Shown piece by piece: positions 1 through 5,703 of a DNA stretch of 5,715 nt (position 1 is the first letter of the stretch; each line of letters opens with the position of its first letter). The translations under genes and the position numbers were made by a program. The notes beneath the pieces were generated by a model. It was not told the DNA's origin, made no database searches, and was given only the letters and a program-made list of their open reading frames with translations. This DNA comes from an uncultured Flavobacteriales bacterium (lineage in GTDB: Bacteria > Bacteroidota > Bacteroidia > Flavobacteriales > UBA1820), in assembly GCA_938023515.1 (NCBI GenBank), contig CALJDR010000054.1, positions 1-5,715 of the forward strand, in the 5' to 3' direction.

Positions 1-48
1 TCTACACAAGGAGTATCGTCGGCAGCGTCAGATGTGTATAAGAGACAG
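1..48 (+). other. Illumina Nextera i5 adapter (assembly artefact)
   Basis: These bases are library adapter, not genome. Bases 1-7 (TCTACAC) match the 3' end of the P5 index oligo. Bases 8-15 (AAGGAGTA) match the Nextera i5 index known as S507/N507. Bases 16-48 match the Nextera read-1 transposase adapter, ending in the 19-bp Tn5 mosaic end at 30-48. Translation yields the well-known contamination peptides, MCIRDS on the plus strand and SYTHLTLPT on the minus strand. Genomic sequence begins at base 49, inside menB. The match was made from memory of the adapter sequences, but three consecutive blocks agree exactly. Confidence 0.98.
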
Positions 49-433
49 CCACCTGGAGTACGTTCCCTCCGCCGATGGCATAGCCGTTGACCATCGCCAC
101 GACCGGCTTGGGAAGCGAACGGATCGCTTTGTGCACATCCAGCACATTCAGGCGCGGCACACCGTCCGTCCCGATATAACCACCCCGGCTCTTGGCATTC
201 TGGTCGCCGCCGGAGCAGAAGGCCTTGTCCCCGGCCCCGGTGAGCACCACCACGCCGATATCGCCCCGGTTGCGGCAGATATCGAGCGCATCAAGTATCT
301 GTTCGTTGGTATCGGGTCGGAAAGCGTTGTACACTTCCGGACGGTTGATCGTAATACGGGCTATCCCTTCGAACTGGTCGAACAGGATATCCGAATACTC
401 TTTGATGGAGGTCCAATTCCGTTTTTCTGCCAT
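49..433 (-). CDS. menB: 1,4-dihydroxy-2-naphthoyl-CoA synthase MenB (3'-truncated by contig end)
   Basis: This is a crotonase-fold enzyme that closes the second ring of the menaquinone precursor, turning o-succinylbenzoyl-CoA into 1,4-dihydroxy-2-naphthoyl-CoA in the cytoplasm. About 128 of roughly 270-285 residues are present. Visible family motifs are ITINRPEVYNAFRP (about 27-40), the oxyanion-hole segment AFCSGGDQ (71-78), the active-site Tyr of GGY (Y86, equivalent to E. coli Tyr97), GVPRLNVLD (91-99) and GYAIGGGNVLQV (117-128). The C-terminal half with the remaining catalytic residues lies beyond the contig end. Any residues read past V128 are adapter. The ATG at 433 gives a Bacteroides-like N-terminus (MAEKRNWTSIKEY), so the start is well supported. 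The gene is transcribed away from the Nudix gene and is first in its unit; other men genes may follow off the window. BadI-type hydrolases are related, but the overall sequence fits MenB better. Confidence 0.93.
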
Positions 434-470
434 GGCGGATTGTTTTTATTTTTAACGCCGTAAAGATAGC

Positions 471-478
471 CCTTTTCT
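471..478 (-). promoter_or_regulatory. Possible -7 promoter box of menB
   Basis: Read on the minus strand this is TATCTTTA, seven of eight matches to the Bacteroidetes -7 consensus TAnnTTTG. It lies 37 nt upstream of the menB ATG, followed by an A/T-rich leader without a Shine-Dalgarno. The only TTTG upstream (490-493) is about 11 nt away, shorter than the usual spacing of about 19 nt, so no convincing -33 box is present. The call rests on the -7 element and its position only. Confidence 0.35.
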
Positions 479-519
479 ATTTTTCCTTCCAAAAAAGCGG
501 CGGTATTTATAATTTTTGC

Positions 520-527
520 AATCTTTG
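520..527 (+). promoter_or_regulatory. Possible -7 promoter box of the Nudix gene
   Basis: AATCTTTG matches TAnnTTTG at seven of eight positions and ends 23 nt before the ATG at 551. The heptamer TTTGCAA occurs twice here with a 9-bp period (515-521 and 524-530). No -33 TTTG is seen at the expected distance. The leader between the box and the ATG is A-rich (ending AACAAAAA), typical of Bacteroidota translation initiation without a Shine-Dalgarno. Confidence 0.25.
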
Positions 528-550
528 CAACTCTTAAACATTAACAAAAA

Positions 551-1099
551 ATGGAAGAAGAAGCCGTAGATGTATTCGACCGCGGCGACCGCCCTACCGG
601 AAACATTGTCCCGAAAAGGCAGGCGCACGAACAGGGCCTTTGGCACCGTTCGGCCCACATCTGGATATACAACGACCGGGGAGACATCCTGATGCAGAAA
701 CGCGCGGCCACCAAAGATACGTTCCCCGGATTATGGGATATTTCGGTGGCAGGCCATATATCGGCCGGGGAAAACCCACTGACGGGCGCTTTGCGGGAAA
801 TCCGGGAAGAGATCGGGACAGAAGCGCGCCCGGAAGAACTCGAATACCTCACCACCATCCATATGGAATACCCTTACCCTCAGCGCGGATGGATCAACCG
901 GGAACACTGCTATGTATACCTGATGAAAAAAAATATCGACCCGAATAAGCTGGCCCTGCAAAAAGAAGAAGTCGAAGCCGTCCGCTTTTTTTCGTCCGGG
1001 GAATTCTCGGAACTGATAAAGGCCGACCGGGGGATTACCGTGCCGCACGATAACTACTACGAAATGATACTGGCAGCAATTGTTAAAAAAACACTTTAA
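551..1099 (+). CDS. Nudix hydrolase, IPP-isomerase-like / YfcD type
   Basis: This 182-residue cytoplasmic protein has a single Nudix domain, which normally cleaves nucleoside diphosphates linked to another group, using Mg2+ or Mn2+. The Nudix box spans residues 68-90, with G68, E74, R82-E83 and metal-binding E86-E87 in exact register for GX5EX7REUXEEXGU; only the final position is Thr rather than a bulky hydrophobic residue. Upstream, the HRSAHIWI stretch (32-39) and FPGLWDISVAGHISAGE (58-74) are typical of the isopentenyl-diphosphate isomerase-like Nudix branch, including E. coli YfcD. It lacks the Cys-containing TNxxCSHP-like motif of true type 1 IPP isomerase, so I do not call it idi, and the substrate cannot be told. 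An in-frame TAA at 542-544 just upstream makes ATG 551 the first usable start. It is divergent from menB and ends 76 bp before the kinase gene, whose own promoter-like box suggests separate transcription. Confidence 0.9.
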   Translation: MEEEAVDVFDRGDRPTGNIVPKRQAHEQGLWHRSAHIWIYNDRGDILMQKRAATKDTFPGLWDISVAGHISAGENPLTGALREIREEIGTEARPEELEYLTTIHMEYPYPQRGWINREHCYVYLMKKNIDPNKLALQKEEVEAVRFFSSGEFSELIKADRGITVPHDNYYEMILAAIVKKTL

Positions 1100-1153
1100 C
1101 ATTTAGGTAAACGATTCACTAATTTATGACAATGTTAATACCGGGCTTTAACA
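1081..1153 (+). promoter_or_regulatory. Duplicated dyad, candidate operator before the kinase gene
   Basis: Two inverted repeats with the same half-sites and spacing are present: TGTTAA-N9-TTAACA at 1081-1101 (overlapping the end of the Nudix gene) and again at 1133-1153. The centres are 52 bp apart, about five helical turns. The right half of each is preceded by CT, giving the direct repeat CTTTAACA at 1094-1101 and 1146-1153. The second copy lies just upstream of the -7 box at 1162-1169, where a bound regulator could affect RNA polymerase. The first copy could also form a weak AT-rich hairpin with 7-bp arms at the end of the Nudix transcript. Binding by the downstream response regulator is a guess. 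The AT-rich half-sites mean chance cannot be excluded. Confidence 0.4.
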
Positions 1154-1161
1154 CTTTGAGG

Positions 1162-1169
1162 TATCTTTG
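1162..1169 (+). promoter_or_regulatory. -7 promoter box of the kinase gene
   Basis: TATCTTTG is an exact match to the Bacteroidetes primary-sigma -7 consensus TAnnTTTG. It ends 6 nt before the ATG at 1176, so transcription would start at or next to the initiation codon. No clear TTTG is seen about 19 nt upstream; that area is occupied by the second dyad copy. Confidence 0.5.
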
Positions 1170-1175
1170 TAAATC

Positions 1176-2741
1176 ATGACCGGAAAAAACAAATTTATCC
1201 TGATTATCATACTGATGGCCTTCTCCCTGCTGGGGCTGGTGGCCATTCAGACCTATTGGATCCATTCGGTAATTACCGAGCGTACCATCGAATTTGAAGA
1301 AAACGCCAACAAATCCATCCGGCAGATCGCCGATAAATTAAGCGAAGAAGAATTACAGGACCTGCTATCCCGCTTTTCCGGTTTGGGGGAATTCGTCGCC
1401 TCTAAACTCAACCAGACCAATTCCAACTACATCGGCACGATACCGGGACGCAACGAAGCGATCAATGTGCAAACAAGCAGATTGGAAGAAATTTACACGG
1501 TTCCTATCAACAAACTGGTAAGCGGGCGCAAAGATTCGATCCAGATACGGAATTACGTAGGATATAGCCGGGTATATACCAGCCCTCTCTACTCTGAAGG
1601 AGCTACAGCCAATCCTAGCTATTCGATCAAATACGGTGGTTGGGAAGAGAACATGAAGATGGAGAACATGCGCACCCAGATAGCTTTGGTAGGCGAACTG
1701 ATGCCTATCCAACAGCGCGTGGACCCGGAACGGCTTACAGAGATCATCACCGACGTCCTATCCGATAATTATATCCGTACCTCCTACCAATATGGAATAC
1801 TGACCAACGGAGAGCTTTCGGTGATCCATTCCGACCAATGGGACGAGAACCTGATCCCATATCATGGTGAAATATTCGTTACCCAGGACGGACAAACAAA
1901 ATATGAACTGGTGCTGCGTTTCCCTCAGGTCATGAACTTCGTGGTACGTTCTATGGTCCCGATGATCGTTGCCTCGGTGCTGTTCGTTTTCATCATTATG
2001 GGCGTATTCGCTGCAGCTATCTATTACATGGTCCGACAGAAGAAAGTGGCCGATATGAAATACGATTTCATCAACAACATGACCCACGAATTCAAAACAC
2101 CGATAGCCACCATCAGCATAGCGGCCGACGCGTTGAATTCCGAGCGGGTAAACACCGATAAGGGAAAAGTGGAGCATTACGCCGGTATCATCAAGCAGGA
2201 GAACAAGCGGATGCTGGCCCAGGTGGAAAGTGTGCTGCGCATCGCCCGGTTGGAACGGGGACAGATGGAGCTCAACCGGACTCCGTCCGACCTGAACGCT
2301 CTGCTCGAAGAAGCCCTGGAGCATATCGAACTGATCGTAGCCGACCGGCAGGGAACTATTGAGGAATATTTCGAGGCGGCAAAGGCTTCCGCTTCGGTAG
2401 ACCGGATGCACATCATCAATATCTTTCTCAATATCCTGGACAATGCCAACAAGTATTCCCCGGGCAAGCCGGAGATCACCGTTCGCACCTACAATACGCC
2501 TGACGGGAAATACTGGGCGGTGGATATCTCGGACAAAGGAATGGGGATGAGCAAAAGCGGAATGAAGAAAATATTCGAGAACTTTTACCGGATCCCTACC
2601 GGGGACGTGCACAACATAAAAGGGCACGGACTGGGACTGGCCTATTCCAAGAAGATCGTGGAACTCCACTCCGGGACGATCGAGGCGGATAGCGTGCAGG
2701 GAAAAGGGAGCACATTTACGGTAAAATTGCCTCTTGACTGA
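1176..2741 (+). CDS. rprX: Membrane sensor histidine kinase, RprX-like
   Basis: A 521-residue inner-membrane kinase that should autophosphorylate on His and pass the phosphate to the regulator encoded next. Transmembrane helix 1 is about residues 7-27, then a periplasmic sensor region of about 230 residues with no motif I recognise, then transmembrane helix 2 at about 259-286. The H-box FINNMTHEFKTPIATI follows directly, with phospho-accepting H304, leaving no room for a HAMP domain. The HATPase domain has the N-box NILDNANKYS (N419, N423), G1 DKGMGM (453-458), F-box IFENFYR (466-472) and G2 GHGLGL (483-488), so all kinase motifs are intact. The start is firm: an in-frame TAA lies at 1170-1172 and the next Met is inside helix 1. 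Kinase-before-regulator order and the partner's sequence support an RprX assignment. RprX/RprY was described in Bacteroides fragilis; the signal sensed here is unknown. Confidence 0.92.
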   Translation: MTGKNKFILIIILMAFSLLGLVAIQTYWIHSVITERTIEFEENANKSIRQIADKLSEEELQDLLSRFSGLGEFVASKLNQTNSNYIGTIPGRNEAINVQTSRLEEIYTVPINKLVSGRKDSIQIRNYVGYSRVYTSPLYSEGATANPSYSIKYGGWEENMKMENMRTQIALVGELMPIQQRVDPERLTEIITDVLSDNYIRTSYQYGILTNGELSVIHSDQWDENLIPYHGEIFVTQDGQTKYELVLRFPQVMNFVVRSMVPMIVASVLFVFIIMGVFAAAIYYMVRQKKVADMKYDFINNMTHEFKTPIATISIAADALNSERVNTDKGKVEHYAGIIKQENKRMLAQVESVLRIARLERGQMELNRTPSDLNALLEEALEHIELIVADRQGTIEEYFEAAKASASVDRMHIINIFLNILDNANKYSPGKPEITVRTYNTPDGKYWAVDISDKGMGMSKSGMKKIFENFYRIPTGDVHNIKGHGLGLAYSKKIVELHSGTIEADSVQGKGSTFTVKLPLD

Positions 2742-2795
2742 TATGATAATTATAGTTAAATTTACTTGTTGAAAAAAATCAAAAAACAATAAGCT

Positions 2796-3503
2796 ATGGA
2801 AAAAGAAAAAATCAAACTGCTGCTCGTAGAGGACGATACCAACTTCGGGGCAGTATTGAAGGATTTCCTGACTTTCAACGATTATGAAGTGATTCATGCG
2901 ATAGACGGCGAAGACGGCTGGAAAAAATTCAATTCGGACAAATTCGACCTGTGCATACTGGACGTGATGATGCCCAAAAAGGACGGCTTCACCTTGGCCA
3001 AAGAGATTCGCGAGGTTAACAAACAGGTACCTATCATCTTCCTGACAGCCAAGTCGATGAAATCGGACGTGGTGCGCGGATATCAAGTCGGAGCCGACGA
3101 TTACCTGAACAAACCATTCGACAGCGAGGTGCTGCTTTACAAAATCAAAGCCATCACCGAACGCGGAGGTGCCGAAAGTGCCGAAGCGGAAGAAAACTCG
3201 CAGACGGAATTCAGGATCGGTTCCTTTACCTTCGACTCCAAACTGCGCAACCTGTCCAACGGCACCGAGGAGTACAAACTCTCCCCCAAGGAGAACGCCC
3301 TGCTCAAACTGCTGTGCCAACATATGGGCGACCTAATGCCGCGCGAACTGGCCTTGGTACGCATCTGGAAGGACGACAACTATTTTACCGCCCGCTCGAT
3401 GGACGTGTATATCGTGAAGTTGCGCAAATACCTCAAGAGCGATCCCAAAGTATCGATCAGCAACATCCACGGCGAAGGGTTCCGCCTGGTAGTCGAACCT
3501 TAA
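2796..3503 (+). CDS. rprY: OmpR-family response regulator, RprY-like
   Basis: A 235-residue cytoplasmic DNA-binding regulator, the likely phosphate acceptor from the upstream kinase. The receiver domain (about 5-122) has the acidic pair D13-D14, phospho-acceptor D56 in LCILDVMMPKKDGF, T84 and K106 in the NKPF motif, a complete active site. A short Glu/Ala-rich linker (about 123-137) leads to a winged-helix DNA-binding domain (about 138-233) containing SPKENALLKLLC, and RSMDVYIVKLRKYL in the recognition-helix region. The segment IWKDDNYFTARSMDVYI closely resembles RprY of Bacteroides. The ATG at 2796 is preceded by an in-frame TAA at 2790-2792 and an A-rich leader without Shine-Dalgarno. The 54-nt gap after the kinase has no terminator-like hairpin, so co-transcription is likely. 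Target genes cannot be read from this window, though the dyads at 1081-1153 are candidates for autoregulation. Confidence 0.94.
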   Translation: MEKEKIKLLLVEDDTNFGAVLKDFLTFNDYEVIHAIDGEDGWKKFNSDKFDLCILDVMMPKKDGFTLAKEIREVNKQVPIIFLTAKSMKSDVVRGYQVGADDYLNKPFDSEVLLYKIKAITERGGAESAEAEENSQTEFRIGSFTFDSKLRNLSNGTEEYKLSPKENALLKLLCQHMGDLMPRELALVRIWKDDNYFTARSMDVYIVKLRKYLKSDPKVSISNIHGEGFRLVVEP

Positions 3504-3513
3504 GCCATACTGC

Positions 3514-3529
3514 GGCGGCTCAGTCCGCC
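3514..3529 (+). terminator. Short GC hairpin after the response regulator gene
   Basis: GGCGG (3514-3518) pairs with CCGCC (3525-3529) around a 6-nt loop, starting 11 nt after the response regulator stop. It is followed by TTACC rather than a T-run, so it is at best a weak terminator or an RNA-stabilising 3' stem. Confidence 0.3.
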
Positions 3530-3535
3530 TTACCT

Positions 3536-3605
3536 GCCGTGCAGGGAAGATCACATGTAGCAGTGCCTCCCCGGGGCTTTTACACAGGTGTCTTTCCTGC
3601 ACGGC
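3536..3605 (+). repeat. Long imperfect palindrome (70-nt hairpin) upstream of the GH13 gene
   Basis: The left arm 3536-3550 and right arm 3591-3605 are inverted copies over 15 positions; the single difference would still be a G-U pair in RNA. After a one-base bulge (T3551) the stem continues between 3552-3558 and 3584-3590 with one mismatch. A GC-rich tip (GCC 3565-3567 with GGC 3575-3577, then four T) caps it. It could be a REP-like intergenic element, a transcript end or processing signal after the regulator gene, or a leader structure of the next gene. No T-run follows the outer stem, so it is not a textbook intrinsic terminator. Confidence 0.6.
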
Positions 3606-3632
3606 TCATTTAACCCTATACCGCCCGAAACC

Positions 3633-5597
3633 ATGAACAAGCATCTCAAACTTTACCGCATCCGGCAAATACTGGAGGAAAAGACTAAATTTTCCGATAC
3701 ATACATATACGTTCCCTCGGTCTGGAAAAAACCGCTGGCCAAACAAGAATATACCTTCGTTAGGGCCGGCGAATATTACCACGGGATCGTAACCGATATC
3801 CTGAAACGGTCGAAAGCTGCCGAAACCTATTCCAAGAGCCTATCCGCCCTGCGCAAGGAAAAAGACCGATGGGCTTCCCGGGCCGTCATATACAACGCTT
3901 TTCCCCGGCTTACGGCTGCCTTCGACCACGACGGCAACAATGTCCTCGGATCGTCCCAGATCGATATGACCCTGAACGAAAAGGGCATCCGGGACAGCGG
4001 CACGTTCCTTAAAATGATTACCATACTGCCCTATATCCAGGTCCTGGGTGCCGATACCCTGTACATGCTCCCGGTGAACAGCATCGGCAAAGATGCCCGC
4101 AAAGGCAATCTCGGCTCGCCGTACGCCACCTCGGACCTGCTCGCTTTCGACGAGCGTCTGGGCGACCCCCTGCTCGATGGAATGGCCGTTGAGGATCAGT
4201 TTGCCGCTCTGGTAGAGGCGGCACACATTCTGGGTATCCGGGTCGTACTGGAATTTGCCCTGCGCACTTCCGCTCCGGACAACGTGAACGCCAAGGAGCA
4301 TCCCGAGTGGTTCTACTGGATCCATCGGGAGGATGCCCCTAATTTTTCCAAACCGGTGTTTACGCCGGAGGAATTGGAAAAGATCAAAAGGATACCCGAA
4401 GGGGGCAAAGACTATATCGCCCCGGATGAAAACTATCGTGAGCAGTTTGTCGTCCCTCCCCAAAAAGGCAAAATCGGCATGGTCAAAGACAAATTTGTCG
4501 CCGACACCCCGCTGGGAGAGGCTGTAATCCCTCCTGCTTTTGCCGACTGGCCGCCGGACGATATCCAACCTTCGTGGGACGACGTGACTTATCTGCGTAT
4601 GTACCGCGACGGACAGGACAAATACAATTACACGGCCTACAATACCCTGCGGTATTACGACCCGAAGCTGGCCCGGGAGGCCAATGTCAATGCTTCGCTG
4701 TGGGAATACCTTTCCCGGGTGATCCCTACCTATCAGAAAAAATACGGCATAGACGGATCGATGATCGACATGGGGCACGCTATCCCGAAAAAACTCGTAG
4801 CATCCATCCTGGAAAACGCCCGCAAGACAGACCCTGCATTCGCCTTCTTCGAAGAGAATTTCTACCCGGCCGAAAAAGCCGGAAAGAAGGGATACGACGC
4901 GGCACTGGGATTCGGCTTCGAATGCGATTTCAGCACACTGTACCGGATGGTGGATTACGCCCGGCGGGAAAAACCCGAACCGGTCTTCGGCACGCTCGAA
5001 ACACACAACACACCCCGGGCTGCCGCCCGCGGGGGCGCCCGGTTCTCCAAAGCGGGTTATGCGGTGTTCGCTTTCCTGCCTTCGGTCATCCCGGTAATTC
5101 ATTCCGGGTTCGAGCTATTGGAAACGTTCCCGGTAAATACGGGCCTCGGTTTCACACAGGATCAGAGCGATTTTTATGCCCGGGAAAAGCTTCCCTTGTT
5201 TAACGTAGCCGGCCTCAATTGGCTCGCACAGGACAGCATCATCGACTTCATATCCCGGATCAACGCCCTGCGGGCGGAGAACCTCGCATTGGTGTGCGAT
5301 ACTTCCCAAGCCTCACTGGACATCCCCCATGTGGAATCGTCCGGAGGAAAGATACTGGCTTACCGACGTATAAACCCGAAGGATCCCCGCGAACAGATCG
5401 TCGTAGCGGTCAATACCGACCCGTCGGCCGGGCATAAGTTCTACATGCACATCCCCTACGCGGGCGATCGGCAGGCCGTCGATGTGGCAAGCGGATTTAC
5501 CCACACATTCACCTCGGACTGGCTGTCGTACGATATGGAACCGGGGCAGGTTATTGTACTCAGGCTGGAAGGCGAAGTATCCGAACAGGGGCATTAA
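3633..5597 (+). CDS. GlgE-like GH13 alpha-amylase-family protein with altered catalytic residues
   Basis: A 654-residue protein without signal peptide or membrane helix, so probably cytoplasmic. Residues from about 83 to 545 form a GH13 barrel, and about 555-645 a beta-sandwich domain C (ILAYRRINPKDP, IVVAVNTDP). It most resembles GlgE, the maltose-1-phosphate maltosyltransferase of GH13_3: ARKGNLGSPYATSDL (155-169), LEFALRTSAPDN (206-217) then KEHPEWF, IDMGHAIP (378-385) and FFEENF (405-410). D379 fits the nucleophile, E408 the acid/base and H382 the conserved His. However, the region II Arg is Met (M377), the region I Asp is Glu (E207), and the region IV stabilising Asp is absent (THNTPR, 457-462). 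The N-terminal about 80 residues do not look like the GlgE N-domain, and about 95 residues are inserted after strand 3. It may be a new transferase, a binding protein or a pseudoenzyme. The ATG at 3633 is preferred over an in-frame GTG at 3588 that lies in the hairpin arm. Confidence 0.8.
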   Translation: MNKHLKLYRIRQILEEKTKFSDTYIYVPSVWKKPLAKQEYTFVRAGEYYHGIVTDILKRSKAAETYSKSLSALRKEKDRWASRAVIYNAFPRLTAAFDHDGNNVLGSSQIDMTLNEKGIRDSGTFLKMITILPYIQVLGADTLYMLPVNSIGKDARKGNLGSPYATSDLLAFDERLGDPLLDGMAVEDQFAALVEAAHILGIRVVLEFALRTSAPDNVNAKEHPEWFYWIHREDAPNFSKPVFTPEELEKIKRIPEGGKDYIAPDENYREQFVVPPQKGKIGMVKDKFVADTPLGEAVIPPAFADWPPDDIQPSWDDVTYLRMYRDGQDKYNYTAYNTLRYYDPKLAREANVNASLWEYLSRVIPTYQKKYGIDGSMIDMGHAIPKKLVASILENARKTDPAFAFFEENFYPAEKAGKKGYDAALGFGFECDFSTLYRMVDYARREKPEPVFGTLETHNTPRAAARGGARFSKAGYAVFAFLPSVIPVIHSGFELLETFPVNTGLGFTQDQSDFYAREKLPLFNVAGLNWLAQDSIIDFISRINALRAENLALVCDTSQASLDIPHVESSGGKILAYRRINPKDPREQIVVAVNTDPSAGHKFYMHIPYAGDRQAVDVASGFTHTFTSDWLSYDMEPGQVIVLRLEGEVSEQGH

Positions 5598-5626
5598 AAT
5601 AATTGTCCTTTTATTTCTTACCATAC

Positions 5627-5703
5627 TTTTCTTTTGTCACCCGACTCCACTTTCTTTTGCGGGCTCAAAAGACCGGGTGATCCCGGCTGAACGGAAAAGA
5701 AAG
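5627..5703 (+). repeat. Nested palindromes after the GH13 gene, possible terminator or REP-like element
   Basis: The 118 bases after the GH13 stop carry no gene but several overlapping stems. TCACCCG (5637-5643) pairs with CGGGTGA (5674-5680) and encloses TCTTTTG (5653-5659) with CAAAAGA (5666-5672) around a 6-nt loop. As alternatives, CCGGG (5673-5677) pairs with CCCGG (5682-5686), and CTTTCTTTT (5650-5658) pairs exactly with AAAAGAAAG (5695-5703). TTTTCTTTT also occurs at 5627-5635. The mutually exclusive pairings and the CTTTCTTTT/AAAAGAAAG arms resemble dispersed intergenic palindromes in Bacteroidetes genomes, from general memory. It could end the GH13 transcript. Confidence 0.5.

Noticed and set aside
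49..80. GGGNVL in MenB where E. coli has GGGHVL, hinting at the related hydrolase BadI
   Set aside because: Asn at this position also occurs in Bacillus-type MenB (GGGNVLNVV), as I recall, and the rest of the N-terminal half fits MenB, so it is not anomalous.
32..463. Plus-strand frame starting MCIRDS, opposite menB
   Set aside because: The start lies inside the Nextera adapter and the rest is antisense to menB.
434..550. Small RNA or riboswitch in the divergent menB/Nudix intergenic region
   Set aside because: The 117 bases are A/T-rich with only promoter-like boxes and short A-rich leaders; no stable stem or known riboswitch core is visible.
551..1099. Calling the Nudix protein isopentenyl-diphosphate isomerase (idi)
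   Set aside because: The catalytic Cys motif of type 1 isomerase is missing and a canonical Nudix hydrolase box is present.
2734..2761. TTGACT-N16-TTAAAT, a sigma-70-like promoter between kinase and regulator
   Set aside because: It overlaps the kinase stop codon and Bacteroidota do not use the E. coli -35/-10 hexamers; no TAnnTTTG box occurs in the gap, so co-transcription is more likely.
1758..3323. Minus-strand open frame of 521 codons antisense to the kinase and regulator genes
   Set aside because: Its translation shows no recognisable domain and is rich in His, Phe and Val, as expected from the mirror of coding sequence. The plus strand carries complete kinase and receiver motifs over the same bases and the frame crosses their intergenic gap.
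3840..5102. Minus-strand open frame of 420 codons antisense to the GH13 gene
   Set aside because: It is a shadow frame: no family motif, no plausible start context, and the plus strand has a continuous GH13 reading with recognisable motifs.
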